This document shows positions 32,147-39,838 of a stretch of 43,924 bases of DNA, piece after piece. The notes under the pieces are model-generated. The model ran no database searches. It saw nothing but the letters and a program-made list of their open reading frames with translations, and was not told the DNA's origin. Source of the stretch: Gammaproteobacteria bacterium (GTDB lineage Bacteria; Pseudomonadota; Gammaproteobacteria; DSM-16500); assembly GCA_013286495.1 (NCBI GenBank), contig JABDFQ010000013.1, positions 1-43,924 on the forward strand, in the 5' to 3' direction. The position numbers were made by a program, and so were the translations under genes. Positions within the stretch are counted from its first letter, which is position 1; the number at the start of each line of letters is the position of its first letter.

Positions 32147-33142
32147 TTATTCCTTGTCCAAACGGCTTTTTAACGCATTGATGTAGTAACTTAACTGATA
32201 TACAGCCATTGCATACAAGTCACTCTGGTTATAACGCTTGATCACATCAAAATTGCGGAAGCCTAGCCAATATTCCGTACTATAACGGTTGTCCAATTGT
32301 ATGATTTTCACGCGAAGATTATCGTGCTTCATCGGCACTTTTGGAACAATACCATATTTGGATAAATCTGCAAAACTATAGGTTTGACTGGGTTTATCGT
32401 ATTTGGTCAGGCCATTGTAACGATCGCCAATCATCACTGCTTGCACGGCGACTGGTTCACCCAGCGACCAGCCATGCAGGTGATAATAATTGGCAATACT
32501 GCCGATGACATCGACTTGATCATGCATCAAATCAGTTTTACCTGAACCAGAAAAATTGACTGCATAGTTACGATAACTGCTGGGCATGAATTGTGGCTGA
32601 CCAATGGCACCAGCATAGGAACCCATGATCTTCATCGGTTCGAATTTCTGTTCCCGTGAGAGCAATAAAAACTCTGTCAACTCCTTGCGAAAGTAATTTG
32701 CTCGCGGCGAATTGCTAAAAGCAAGATTGGTGAGGGAATCCATCACGCGATAATCGCCAATACGCTGTCCATAACGGGTTTCAATGCCAATGGTGGCGAC
32801 AATGATGCTAACAGGTACACCAAAACGTTTTTCAGCTTCAGCCAGTGGTTTGGCATATTTGCGCCAGAAGTCAACGCCATGTGAGATACGCCATTCATTC
32901 ACCAGCAACATCTGGTATAAACGCCACGGTTCTTTTTCCAGTGGTTTTTTCATGTGACGAATGACTTGCGGACGAATCTTTACCTGAGTGAAAAGGTTAA
33001 CGAGATAATTCTTGTCGAATTTATATTTTTTAACCATTTCCTGAATATAATTTTGCACATCGGGACGATTGACGAAGGCGCTGTCTGCAAATGCGTTTTG
33101 CATGTTAACGAACAGCAATAAAATAATTATGATTAAGCGCAT
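32147..33142 (-). CDS. mltB: MltB, membrane-bound lytic murein transglycosylase B
   Basis: MltB (GH103) cleaves peptidoglycan glycan strands to 1,6-anhydro-muropeptides in the periplasm. The 331-residue protein has a signal peptide (to about residue 19, NAFA) but no lipobox, so it is probably soluble rather than lipid-anchored. The catalytic Glu121 is in IIVATIGIETRYGQ, followed by the family motifs LTNLAFSNSPRANYFRKEL, GSYAGAIGQPQFMPSSYRNY and DVIGSIANYYHLHGW. AAGGACGAAGAG precedes the ATG. It lies 11 bp after rodA and just before rlpA, the standard elongation/septation neighbourhood. Confidence 0.95.
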   Translation of the reverse strand: MRLIIIILLLFVNMQNAFADSAFVNRPDVQNYIQEMVKKYKFDKNYLVNLFTQVKIRPQVIRHMKKPLEKEPWRLYQMLLVNEWRISHGVDFWRKYAKPLAEAEKRFGVPVSIIVATIGIETRYGQRIGDYRVMDSLTNLAFSNSPRANYFRKELTEFLLLSREQKFEPMKIMGSYAGAIGQPQFMPSSYRNYAVNFSGSGKTDLMHDQVDVIGSIANYYHLHGWSLGEPVAVQAVMIGDRYNGLTKYDKPSQTYSFADLSKYGIVPKVPMKHDNLRVKIIQLDNRYSTEYWLGFRNFDVIKRYNQSDLYAMAVYQLSYYINALKSRLDKE

Positions 33143-33153
33143 CTCTTCGTCCT

Positions 33154-34293
33154 TTAGGTGGTTACCAATTTTCTATGAGTCTGTATTGACATCAGGATAC
33201 CGAAACTTGCCATCACCGTCACCATCGATGAACCGCCATAACTGACTAAGGGCAACGGTATACCCATGACTGGTAGCAATCCTGTCACCATTCCCATATT
33301 AATAAAAAAGGAAATGAAGAAGGTGAGAGTGATACTGCCTGCCAGTAAGCGTGAAAAGGTATCCTGAGCGTTCATGGTAATGTAAAAGCCGCGAAATACA
33401 ACCAGCATGTAAAGCATGATTAATATTAGTGTGCCGACAAAACCAAATTCCTCTCCGCAGACGGCAAAAATAAAATCGGTGGTATGTTCCGGCAAAAAAT
33501 GCAGATTGGATTGCGTGCCATTTAGCCATCCCTTGCCAAAAATGCCGCCAGAACCAATGGCAATTTTCGATTGGATGATGTGATAGCCCGCACCTAGCGG
33601 ATCGCGTTCCGGGTCAAAAAAAGTGAGAACACGCTGACGCTGGTAATCATATAAGAGATACCAGGCAAACGGCACGCAGGCAGTCAGTAATGCAAGACAG
33701 GAAGCAATGATTTGCCAGCTTAAGCCTGCGAGAAATAAAACGCTGGCACCGGCTGTCATCAGCAGAATCGCTGTGCTGAGATCAGGTTGCTTGGCAATCA
33801 GGATAGCTGGCACGAGTATGATGGGAAGGGCGATCAGTACCGATTTGAAACGAATTGGCAAATCAACTTTATGATAATACCAGGCAAGTAACATTGGGAC
33901 GGCGAGCTTCATGATTTCCGAAGGCTGAATGCGCATCAATCCAAGATTAATCCAGCGCTGCCCACCTTTGCCGATATGGCCAAACACCAGCACGATAGTC
34001 AGCATGATCAATCCAACGGCATAGATGAGAGGCGCCCAGCGTTGCAAGGCAAACGGAGAAATTTGTGCAAATAGCAACATGACAGCAAAGGCAAGCACCA
34101 GACGCATGCCTTGATATTCAATGGAATGGACTTTCTGGTTACTCGCACTGAACAGAACCAGCAAACCCGCGCCACAAAGCAAAATCAGAAACGCCAGCAA
34201 TGGACCATCGATATGGATCAATTGCCAAAAACTGCGGTGCGCTGAATCATGTACCGTTGTGTTCAGGCGTGATTTGCGGTGTTCGTACAACAT
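33154..34293 (-). CDS. rodA: RodA (MrdB), elongasome peptidoglycan glycosyltransferase
   Basis: RodA is the SEDS-family polymerase that, with PBP2, builds lateral cell wall during elongation. From the ATG at 34293 (GGGGA ten bases upstream) the protein has 379 residues, the normal length; the open frame extends back to 34548 inside mrdA, but that part is not SEDS sequence. About ten membrane helices are present, with the conserved GHIGKGGQRWINLGLMRIQP SEIMKL segment, AKQPDLSTAIL, and the C-terminal GLLPVMGIPLPLVSYGGSSM. It overlaps mrdA by 47 bp, implying coupled synthesis of the two partners. Confidence 0.95.
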   Translation of the reverse strand: MLYEHRKSRLNTTVHDSAHRSFWQLIHIDGPLLAFLILLCGAGLLVLFSASNQKVHSIEYQGMRLVLAFAVMLLFAQISPFALQRWAPLIYAVGLIMLTIVLVFGHIGKGGQRWINLGLMRIQPSEIMKLAVPMLLAWYYHKVDLPIRFKSVLIALPIILVPAILIAKQPDLSTAILLMTAGASVLFLAGLSWQIIASCLALLTACVPFAWYLLYDYQRQRVLTFFDPERDPLGAGYHIIQSKIAIGSGGIFGKGWLNGTQSNLHFLPEHTTDFIFAVCGEEFGFVGTLILIMLYMLVVFRGFYITMNAQDTFSRLLAGSITLTFFISFFINMGMVTGLLPVMGIPLPLVSYGGSSMVTVMASFGILMSIQTHRKLVTT

Positions 34294-36130
34294 GAGGTTT
34301 ATTCCCCAGATAATAATCAAAAATGGCACGTGCGACTTCAATGGCATTGTTACTGTTTTCAGTAATAATGGCGATAGCAATTTTTGGATCATCGACGGGA
34401 GCAAAAGCAATAAAGAGATGATGATCGCGTAATTTTTCAGGAACAGATTGCTGCTTGTCCATTTCATCTGGAATACGTCGTCTGGATAATGCGGCAGTAC
34501 CTGTTTTGCCAGCAACAGTATAGGCGTAACCATTACCAAAGCGGCCATAAGCCGTACCTTGCGGTGAGGCGATCACGTTTTGCATGGCCTTGATGACCAC
34601 ATCCCAGTATTTGGGATCACGCATGGCGATGACGTTTAATTGTGTAGGTTGGTGCGTGACATATTCCTTGCGAGGTTCCTGATCGCCCAGCAATAAAAAG
34701 GGAATATAACGATGTCCGCGTGTGGCAATGGTTGCAACCGCTGATGCCATTTGCAAGGGGGTGGCTTGCATGTCACCTTGTCCGATACTGGAGTTGGTAG
34801 TATCGCCGGGGAACCAGTGCAGCCCGCGCGTTTTCAATTTCCAGGCAGGAGAGGCGACGACGCCTTTCAATTCGCCATCGAGATCAATGCCGGTCAATGT
34901 GCCAAAGCCAAATTCATCCAGCACATCATCCATTAATTTGATGCCCATCTTTGAAGACAGTTGATAAAAATAAACGTCACAGGAGCTAAAGATGGCGCGC
35001 GACAAATTGACTTTGCCATGACCATTACGTACCCAGTCATGCCAGATACGTGAATTATTCGGGAGTTTAAAAATGCCATTATCAAAAATCGTGTAATCGG
35101 GGGTGGTAGCACCCGAATTCAAGCCCTGTAGCGCGAGATAAGGTTTGATGGTGGAAGCCAGCGGATAAGCGCCACGCAAGGCGCGATCATATAAAGGTTT
35201 GGTATCTGATTGTTGCAGTGCCTGATAATCCTTTTGACTGATGCCAACCACAAATACATTTGGATCATAAGCAGGCTGGCTGACCATTGCCAGCACCTGA
35301 CCAGTTTTAGGCTGGATGGCAACTACTGCGCCGCGTAAATTGGACATGGCATTTTCTATGGCTAATTGCAAACCACTATCGATGGTCAGATAAAGATTTT
35401 TCCCTGGTGTTCCACTGGTTTTTTTCAGGATACGAATGGGTTTGCCGCTGGCATCATTTTCTACTTCTTCATAACCCACCTTGCCGTGTAATTCTGTCTC
35501 ATAAAATTTTTCTATTCCCAGTTTGCCAATATAATGACTGGCGCTATAGTTGATCTGATCAATTTTGCCGAGTTCCTGCGTATTGATACGTCCGACATAA
35601 CCCAGCACATGACTAAAACTTTCGCCGTAAGGATAATGACGCATCAAACGTGCCTTGATCAGCACGCCCGGGAATTGGTACTGATTTTCAGTAAAACGCG
35701 CGACTTCTGCTTCTGACAAACGTAACTTGAGAGGTATTTCATCAAAGCGGCGATGTTGTTTTAACTGTTTTCTGAATTGACTGATATCGCTATCACTCAA
35801 TTCCACTACACGTGAGAGTCCTGCTAATGTTCTTTGCAGATTGGTGACTTGTTGCGGAATGATATCAAGGCTGAATACCGGAATATTTTCTGCGAGCAAC
35901 ACACCATTTCTGTCATAAATCAGACCACGTGTTGGCTCAATGGGAACAAGGTCAATCGCATTTTTTGTCGATAGCGTGGTGTACATCAGGTTCTTGTAAA
36001 TTTGCAGATAAGCAAGACGCCAGATAAGCATGCCAATCAGGATCGTAATGATCACAATAGCGAGCATGGAACGCCTGCTAGTTAGCTGGATTTCACGATA
36101 ATGATTTTTGATGGAGGTGCGTTTTAACAT
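34247..36130 (-). CDS. mrdA: MrdA, penicillin-binding protein 2
   Basis: PBP2 is the elongation-specific transpeptidase paired with RodA. The 627-residue protein has one N-terminal membrane helix (about 21-43), a pedestal domain (EPTRGLIYDRNGVLLAEN), and the transpeptidase domain with catalytic Ser326 in ASTIK, SCD at 383-385 as the second motif, and KTG at 542-544 in VAGKTGTAALS. All three motifs are intact. TATACT lies about 20 bp upstream of the ATG but no Shine-Dalgarno is clear. It begins 20 bp after the pagL stop and heads the block mrdA-rodA-mltB-rlpA. Confidence 0.96.
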   Translation of the reverse strand: MLKRTSIKNHYREIQLTSRRSMLAIVIITILIGMLIWRLAYLQIYKNLMYTTLSTKNAIDLVPIEPTRGLIYDRNGVLLAENIPVFSLDIIPQQVTNLQRTLAGLSRVVELSDSDISQFRKQLKQHRRFDEIPLKLRLSEAEVARFTENQYQFPGVLIKARLMRHYPYGESFSHVLGYVGRINTQELGKIDQINYSASHYIGKLGIEKFYETELHGKVGYEEVENDASGKPIRILKKTSGTPGKNLYLTIDSGLQLAIENAMSNLRGAVVAIQPKTGQVLAMVSQPAYDPNVFVVGISQKDYQALQQSDTKPLYDRALRGAYPLASTIKPYLALQGLNSGATTPDYTIFDNGIFKLPNNSRIWHDWVRNGHGKVNLSRAIFSSCDVYFYQLSSKMGIKLMDDVLDEFGFGTLTGIDLDGELKGVVASPAWKLKTRGLHWFPGDTTNSSIGQGDMQATPLQMASAVATIATRGHRYIPFLLLGDQEPRKEYVTHQPTQLNVIAMRDPKYWDVVIKAMQNVIASPQGTAYGRFGNGYAYTVAGKTGTAALSRRRIPDEMDKQQSVPEKLRDHHLFIAFAPVDDPKIAIAIITENSNNAIEVARAIFDYYLGNKPHVVRTPQITPEHNGT

Positions 36131-36150
36131 TTGGGTAGTATATATGAACG

Positions 36151-36702
36151 TTAGCGGGAAAAACGATATCCGATATCAATTTCCATGGCAATGCTGATAC
36201 CGGAATTATCGCTAGCCAAATGTGCGTTGGAATAATGTACGGCATGAATGCCAAGCGAAAATTGCTGTTTATTGCCAACATAAAAACCAATTCCAAATCT
36301 GTCCTGAAATGCGAGATGAATACCAAACTTGCGATCTTCAAGACGTGTGTGGTTGAGATAAGCAAGCCCAATACTGATTTCAAGATACGGTGAAATAAAT
36401 CCGCGTTTTTTAAAGTTATAGCGAACAATGGGTGAAAGAGTATAAATATTCAGCTCTCTGTAATGCGGCCAATTAGTTACCCATAAATGACTGAAACCAC
36501 CATCGAAATAAAGATTAAATTGACGCCATTTCAGACAATCAGGATCGTAGTTTACGAGAAATTGATATCCATACATGAATTCCGGCTCTTTCGGAATTTG
36601 TACGTAGGAAAAGGTAGCGCCGTAATAAGGAGAAGCAAAAATGCAATGCGGGAAAAGTAGGGCAAAGAGAATAAGAATGAAATTTTTTTTGGCTACTCGC
36701 AT
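36151..36702 (-). CDS. pagL: PagL-like lipid A 3-O-deacylase
   Basis: PagL is an outer-membrane beta-barrel that removes the 3-O acyl chain of lipid A, lowering its recognition by host receptors. The 183-residue protein has a signal peptide (to IFA, residue 23), amphipathic beta-strands, and the catalytic motif HYSNAHLASDNSG with His156 and Ser158; Glu174 in AMEIDIGYRF is the likely third triad member. The C-terminus is aromatic/basic (YRFSR) rather than a classical Phe-end. AAGGAAAGC precedes the ATG. Placement just upstream of mrdA is unusual and may be chance. Confidence 0.85.
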   Translation of the reverse strand: MRVAKKNFILILFALLFPHCIFASPYYGATFSYVQIPKEPEFMYGYQFLVNYDPDCLKWRQFNLYFDGGFSHLWVTNWPHYRELNIYTLSPIVRYNFKKRGFISPYLEISIGLAYLNHTRLEDRKFGIHLAFQDRFGIGFYVGNKQQFSLGIHAVHYSNAHLASDNSGISIAMEIDIGYRFSR

Positions 36703-36751
36703 TACGCTTTCCTTGATGCGATTAAATGTAACCTATCTTTAATATCACATC

Positions 36752-37795
36752 TTATTTTCTGCGTATACCCAGCGCTGCGAGTCGTGCTTCAAGACTGGGA
36801 TGGGTAGAAAAGAAATCGTTGATGGAATGCGGAGATTCAATGCCTGCCTGTAGCGGATCAAAAATATAAGCTTCGCGTCGCACATTTTCATGTGGAGTTT
36901 GTTGATACGCAGCATTGTATTCATCACGGTGCTGTGTATGATCATCAGAAATTTTCATGAGTGCTGATGCCAACGGTTGATTAGTACGCATCAGTTCAAC
37001 TGAACCTGCATCTGCCATTAATTCGCGTTTGCGGCTTAAATAGAGTAATAACAGCAAACTAATAACAGGCAATAGATAACGCAGGATCATGATGATAGTT
37101 GCTAATGCATTCCCGGAACGATTTTCAGAATTGCGTCGACTGGAAAAAATCATATTGTAAAATAATATATCCAGCACCATTACCGACAAATTGGCGAGCA
37201 AGGAAGCAGTGAGTGTTAGTTTGATATCCATGTGACGAATATGGCTTAATTCATGTGCCATGACAGCCTGCAATTCATCACGGTTGAGTTTCGACATCAA
37301 GCCTCTGGTAATTGCAACCATGGCAGATTTTTCACTATAACCACTCGCAAACGCATTCATGTAATCGGCATCAATAACAAACACGCGTGGCATGTAGCGC
37401 AAACCTGCTGCAATTTTCATTTCTTCCACAACATTATAAAGTTGTTGCTCCAGCATATTTCTTGTCGTTGTTGGTGTGATTTCATGATATTCCGTGCCGA
37501 GCAGCATTAGTTTGTCATAAAACGAATAACTGATTAACAGTGAAACTGCTGCGATGATTAGCATGATGGTAGTGGCAAGCGGAAAGATATGCAGCGTAAT
37601 CAGCGCATGAAAAAGTTGTGGCAGAGTGGCATTGGGATACGTCTCCGCAGACATGAACATATCCACCAGCAAACCAATGCCGCAATAAATCAGAATAAAT
37701 AAAAGAATGACAACACGAGTGCGAAAATTATTCTGGCGCAGCGTGCTGCGCCAGTCTGCGGTTGAAACATGATAATCATTAAAAGGATCGGCCAT
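36752..37795 (-). CDS. HtpX-like M48 zinc metalloprotease
   Basis: This 347-residue membrane protease has HELSH (His181, Glu182, His185) in AVMAHELSHIRHMDIKL, the third ligand region around ELMADAGSVELM, and four hydrophobic segments (about 28-47, 73-92, 198-217, 233-253). The pattern is that of HtpX/M48B proteases, which degrade damaged membrane proteins. It is longer than E. coli HtpX (293) owing to an N-terminal extension and a loop. It follows lemA by 16 bp; lemA-htpX pairs are common and imply a shared envelope-stress role. Confidence 0.9.
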   Translation of the reverse strand: MADPFNDYHVSTADWRSTLRQNNFRTRVVILLFILIYCGIGLLVDMFMSAETYPNATLPQLFHALITLHIFPLATTIMLIIAAVSLLISYSFYDKLMLLGTEYHEITPTTTRNMLEQQLYNVVEEMKIAAGLRYMPRVFVIDADYMNAFASGYSEKSAMVAITRGLMSKLNRDELQAVMAHELSHIRHMDIKLTLTASLLANLSVMVLDILFYNMIFSSRRNSENRSGNALATIIMILRYLLPVISLLLLLYLSRKRELMADAGSVELMRTNQPLASALMKISDDHTQHRDEYNAAYQQTPHENVRREAYIFDPLQAGIESPHSINDFFSTHPSLEARLAALGIRRK

Positions 37796-37811
37796 AATTA
37801 ATTAATCAAAT

Positions 37812-38384
37812 TTATAATTGCACAGTATAGGATTCTTGTTCTGCGACTTTTTGATCGCTCAATTGCCAGTAAGGGAAGTCGATATTTAATTGTGAAGGAA
37901 ATGCGCTGACGACCATATTGGCTGGGAAAGATTTCTTCGTGGCATTATAAATTTCAACGCTGTCATTGAATGATTGTTTGGCATAAGCCAGTTTGTTTTC
38001 TGTGCTGACAATTTCTTCCTGCAATTGCATGGCATTCTGATTTGCTTTCAGATCAGGATATTGTTCGAATACCAGGTTAATATGCGTTGCGATATCCGAA
38101 ATTTTATTTTCAGCAGCCATGCGTGCTGTGTCATCACCGCTGGCTTTTGCAGTTTGCGCCTGACTGCGTAATGCGATTACATCTTTCAACGTGGATTTTT
38201 CATAATCCATGTATTTTTTGACGACATTAATGAGGGATTCAAATACTTTAAAACGTCTGTCCAGTTGAATATCAATTTGTTTCTGATTATTGCGAACGGA
38301 TTCAATTTGCGCAATTAGCCGGTTGTACGTGAAGACAATGAAAGCAACAATCGCAACTACAATCAGTATGATAGCTAGCAACAT
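37812..38384 (-). CDS. lemA: LemA family protein
   Basis: The protein has 190 residues from the ATG at 38384, supported by AAGGAG eight bases upstream; a TTG at 38390 is an unlikely earlier start. One N-terminal membrane helix (1-20) is followed by a helical-bundle domain with YNRLIAQIESVRNNQKQIDI, LDRRFKVFESLINVVKKYMD and YNATKKSFPANMVVSAFPSQ, the LemA signature. The family is conserved but its function is unclear; it usually accompanies an M48 protease, as here. The 531-bp gap upstream carries two giant hairpins. Confidence 0.9.
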   Translation of the reverse strand: MLLAIILIVVAIVAFIVFTYNRLIAQIESVRNNQKQIDIQLDRRFKVFESLINVVKKYMDYEKSTLKDVIALRSQAQTAKASGDDTARMAAENKISDIATHINLVFEQYPDLKANQNAMQLQEEIVSTENKLAYAKQSFNDSVEIYNATKKSFPANMVVSAFPSQLNIDFPYWQLSDQKVAEQESYTVQL

Positions 38385-38494
38385 GAACAAACTCCTTCAA
38401 AAGGGTGGAATATAGGGATTATATAATGTTTCGGGGAAATAATCTGTTTTCTAAATTCGCAGCTCATGCAAATTTGGAACCCGCATCAGTGAAG

Positions 38495-38650
38495 GGTTCC
38501 GGCAAAAAGAATATTTTGCTCAGGCAAACCACGATTTATGGTTTTCAGGGACGGACGTCCTGTCCTCGGCTCTCCTTGCCTCCTGGCCGCGACGCCCTGC
38601 AAACCATAAATCGTGGTTTGCCTGAGCAAAATATTCTTTTTGCCGGAACC
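38495..38650. repeat. giant hairpin element B (56-bp arms)
   Basis: Arms at 38495-38550 and 38595-38650 are complementary over 56 bp with one mismatch (outer end GGTTCCGGCAAAAAGAATAT). The 44-base loop is GC-rich; read on the minus strand it contains GGCCAGGAGGCAAGGAGAGC, which resembles the loop of element A. It lies in the 38385-38915 gap between lemA and the next gene. Short frames through it are produced by the palindrome and are not convincing genes. Confidence 0.9.
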
Positions 38651-38719
38651 TGAAAGACCAGTTGGAAACTTTACAAAAAGCTTGCCAGGTTTTTGGGGAT
38701 GTTTTACAGCAGGTCTCTC

Positions 38720-38871
38720 AGGATCAAATGACAGGACGTGGCATGTAGGGAAGTATATTGCTTTCAAAGCGACTGCATTACAGGGATGGAATGCTAAACG
38801 CCATGGATGGCGTGTTTGGAGCGATGAAAGCAATATACTTCCCTACATGCCACGTCCTGTCATTTGATCCT
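38720..38871. repeat. giant hairpin element C (47-bp perfect arms)
   Basis: Arms at 38720-38766 and 38825-38871 are perfectly complementary over 47 bp (outer end AGGATCAAATGACAGGACGT). The 58-base loop has an internal hairpin, ACGCCAT and ATGGCGT, around GG. Element C begins 69 bp after element B. Together they fill the 531-bp gap between lemA and the gene at 38916, and no coding sequence is seen there. Confidence 0.9.
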
Positions 38872-38915
38872 ACAAAGAAAGCGGATTTACGTTTAGACGG
38901 TGATCATTTTGTATG

Positions 38916-39761
38916 TTAGCTAATATTACAATTATTATTATTTTGGCTGTGATTGCCTACAATTAGGTTTTTGGCAAATTCTTTTAATATTTTCTTTCTA
39001 TTCTCTATTGAAGCACTTTCCCATGCTGGAATCTTCAAATTATAAAAATTTTCTGCCTCGTTACTAGTTAGTACTGGATAATCACCAATGTTTGTAACAC
39101 GATATAAAAGTTGAACTCTTGTCTCTGCTAAATTATCGTTCCAACCATGTTTTGCATCATTTAAATTTGCATCCATAGTTTTGTAGTATTGCTTTAAGCC
39201 ATTTTGAAATGCAGGTGGTAATTGTTCAAATGATCTTGCCAATAGATCAGAAAGTTCCAGTTTCCCTGGTTTCTTGAAAAAAGAAATTCTAAACATGGAT
39301 TGCACAATATTATCCGTACATCGTCGCAACAAGGCATATTTACTCATAATTATTTGAAGAATGTCTAAAGGGATATAGTTGTCCTTGCAAATTTCTGCAA
39401 CCAGAAATTTTTTTAGAAGTAACTCATCTTTTGATGCGGATAACGCTAAGCTGGATTCTAGCTTATTAGCTCTCTCTCTTGGTATCAGTTCAAAATGATG
39501 TATAGAATTTTTTTTGTAATGATCATCCAGAATATTCCCGATGTATATTTTTTGTGGTATTTGATCTCTGAGGATTTCTGCAATATCTTTTAATGCTTCA
39601 TTTAATGGGGAGTTGTCATAATATCGCGAAAGTGGCACACATTGCATACCATCCAACATCATGACGATAGCCATTTTCTCTGGATCAACATTGTTTTTTT
39701 CGTAAATATTAAGTAATGTACTTTTATCATGCATTTCAAGTGAAATATTGCTACGAAACAT
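38916..39761 (-). CDS. unrecognised 281-residue protein (effector candidate)
   Basis: The ATG at 39761 has GGGGA upstream. The 281-residue product is soluble, helical and AT-rich in codon use, without signal peptide, membrane span or recognised domain. Leu/Lys/Asp/Glu-rich helices dominate, and the tail is Asn-rich (HSQNNNNCNIS), encoded by an AT-rich triplet-like tract near 38930. It is co-oriented with and 77 bp downstream of the Ulp1-like protease gene, so the two may be co-transcribed. A secreted effector or an accessory protein of the protease are possibilities; neither is shown by sequence. Confidence 0.65.
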   Translation of the reverse strand: MFRSNISLEMHDKSTLLNIYEKNNVDPEKMAIVMMLDGMQCVPLSRYYDNSPLNEALKDIAEILRDQIPQKIYIGNILDDHYKKNSIHHFELIPRERANKLESSLALSASKDELLLKKFLVAEICKDNYIPLDILQIIMSKYALLRRCTDNIVQSMFRISFFKKPGKLELSDLLARSFEQLPPAFQNGLKQYYKTMDANLNDAKHGWNDNLAETRVQLLYRVTNIGDYPVLTSNEAENFYNLKIPAWESASIENRKKILKEFAKNLIVGNHSQNNNNCNIS

Positions 39762-39838
39762 TTTAATCCCCTATGATTCAATGCGTTTTATTTAGTGAAT
39801 AACATTAATCAAAAAAATATAAACACATAAATAAAAAA

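Noticed and set aside
33154-34548. 464-residue RodA from a start at 34548
   Set aside because: The first 85 codons are mrdA in another frame and not SEDS-like; the ATG at 34293 gives the family length.
38486-38833. Minus-strand 115-codon frame and plus-strand frames 38405-38653 and 38613-38867
   Set aside because: All are generated by the inverted repeats of elements B and C; the peptides repeat each other and have no ribosome-binding site.
38495-38871. CRISPR array or retron
   Set aside because: The repeats are inverted, not regularly spaced direct repeats, and there is no cas or reverse transcriptase gene in the window.
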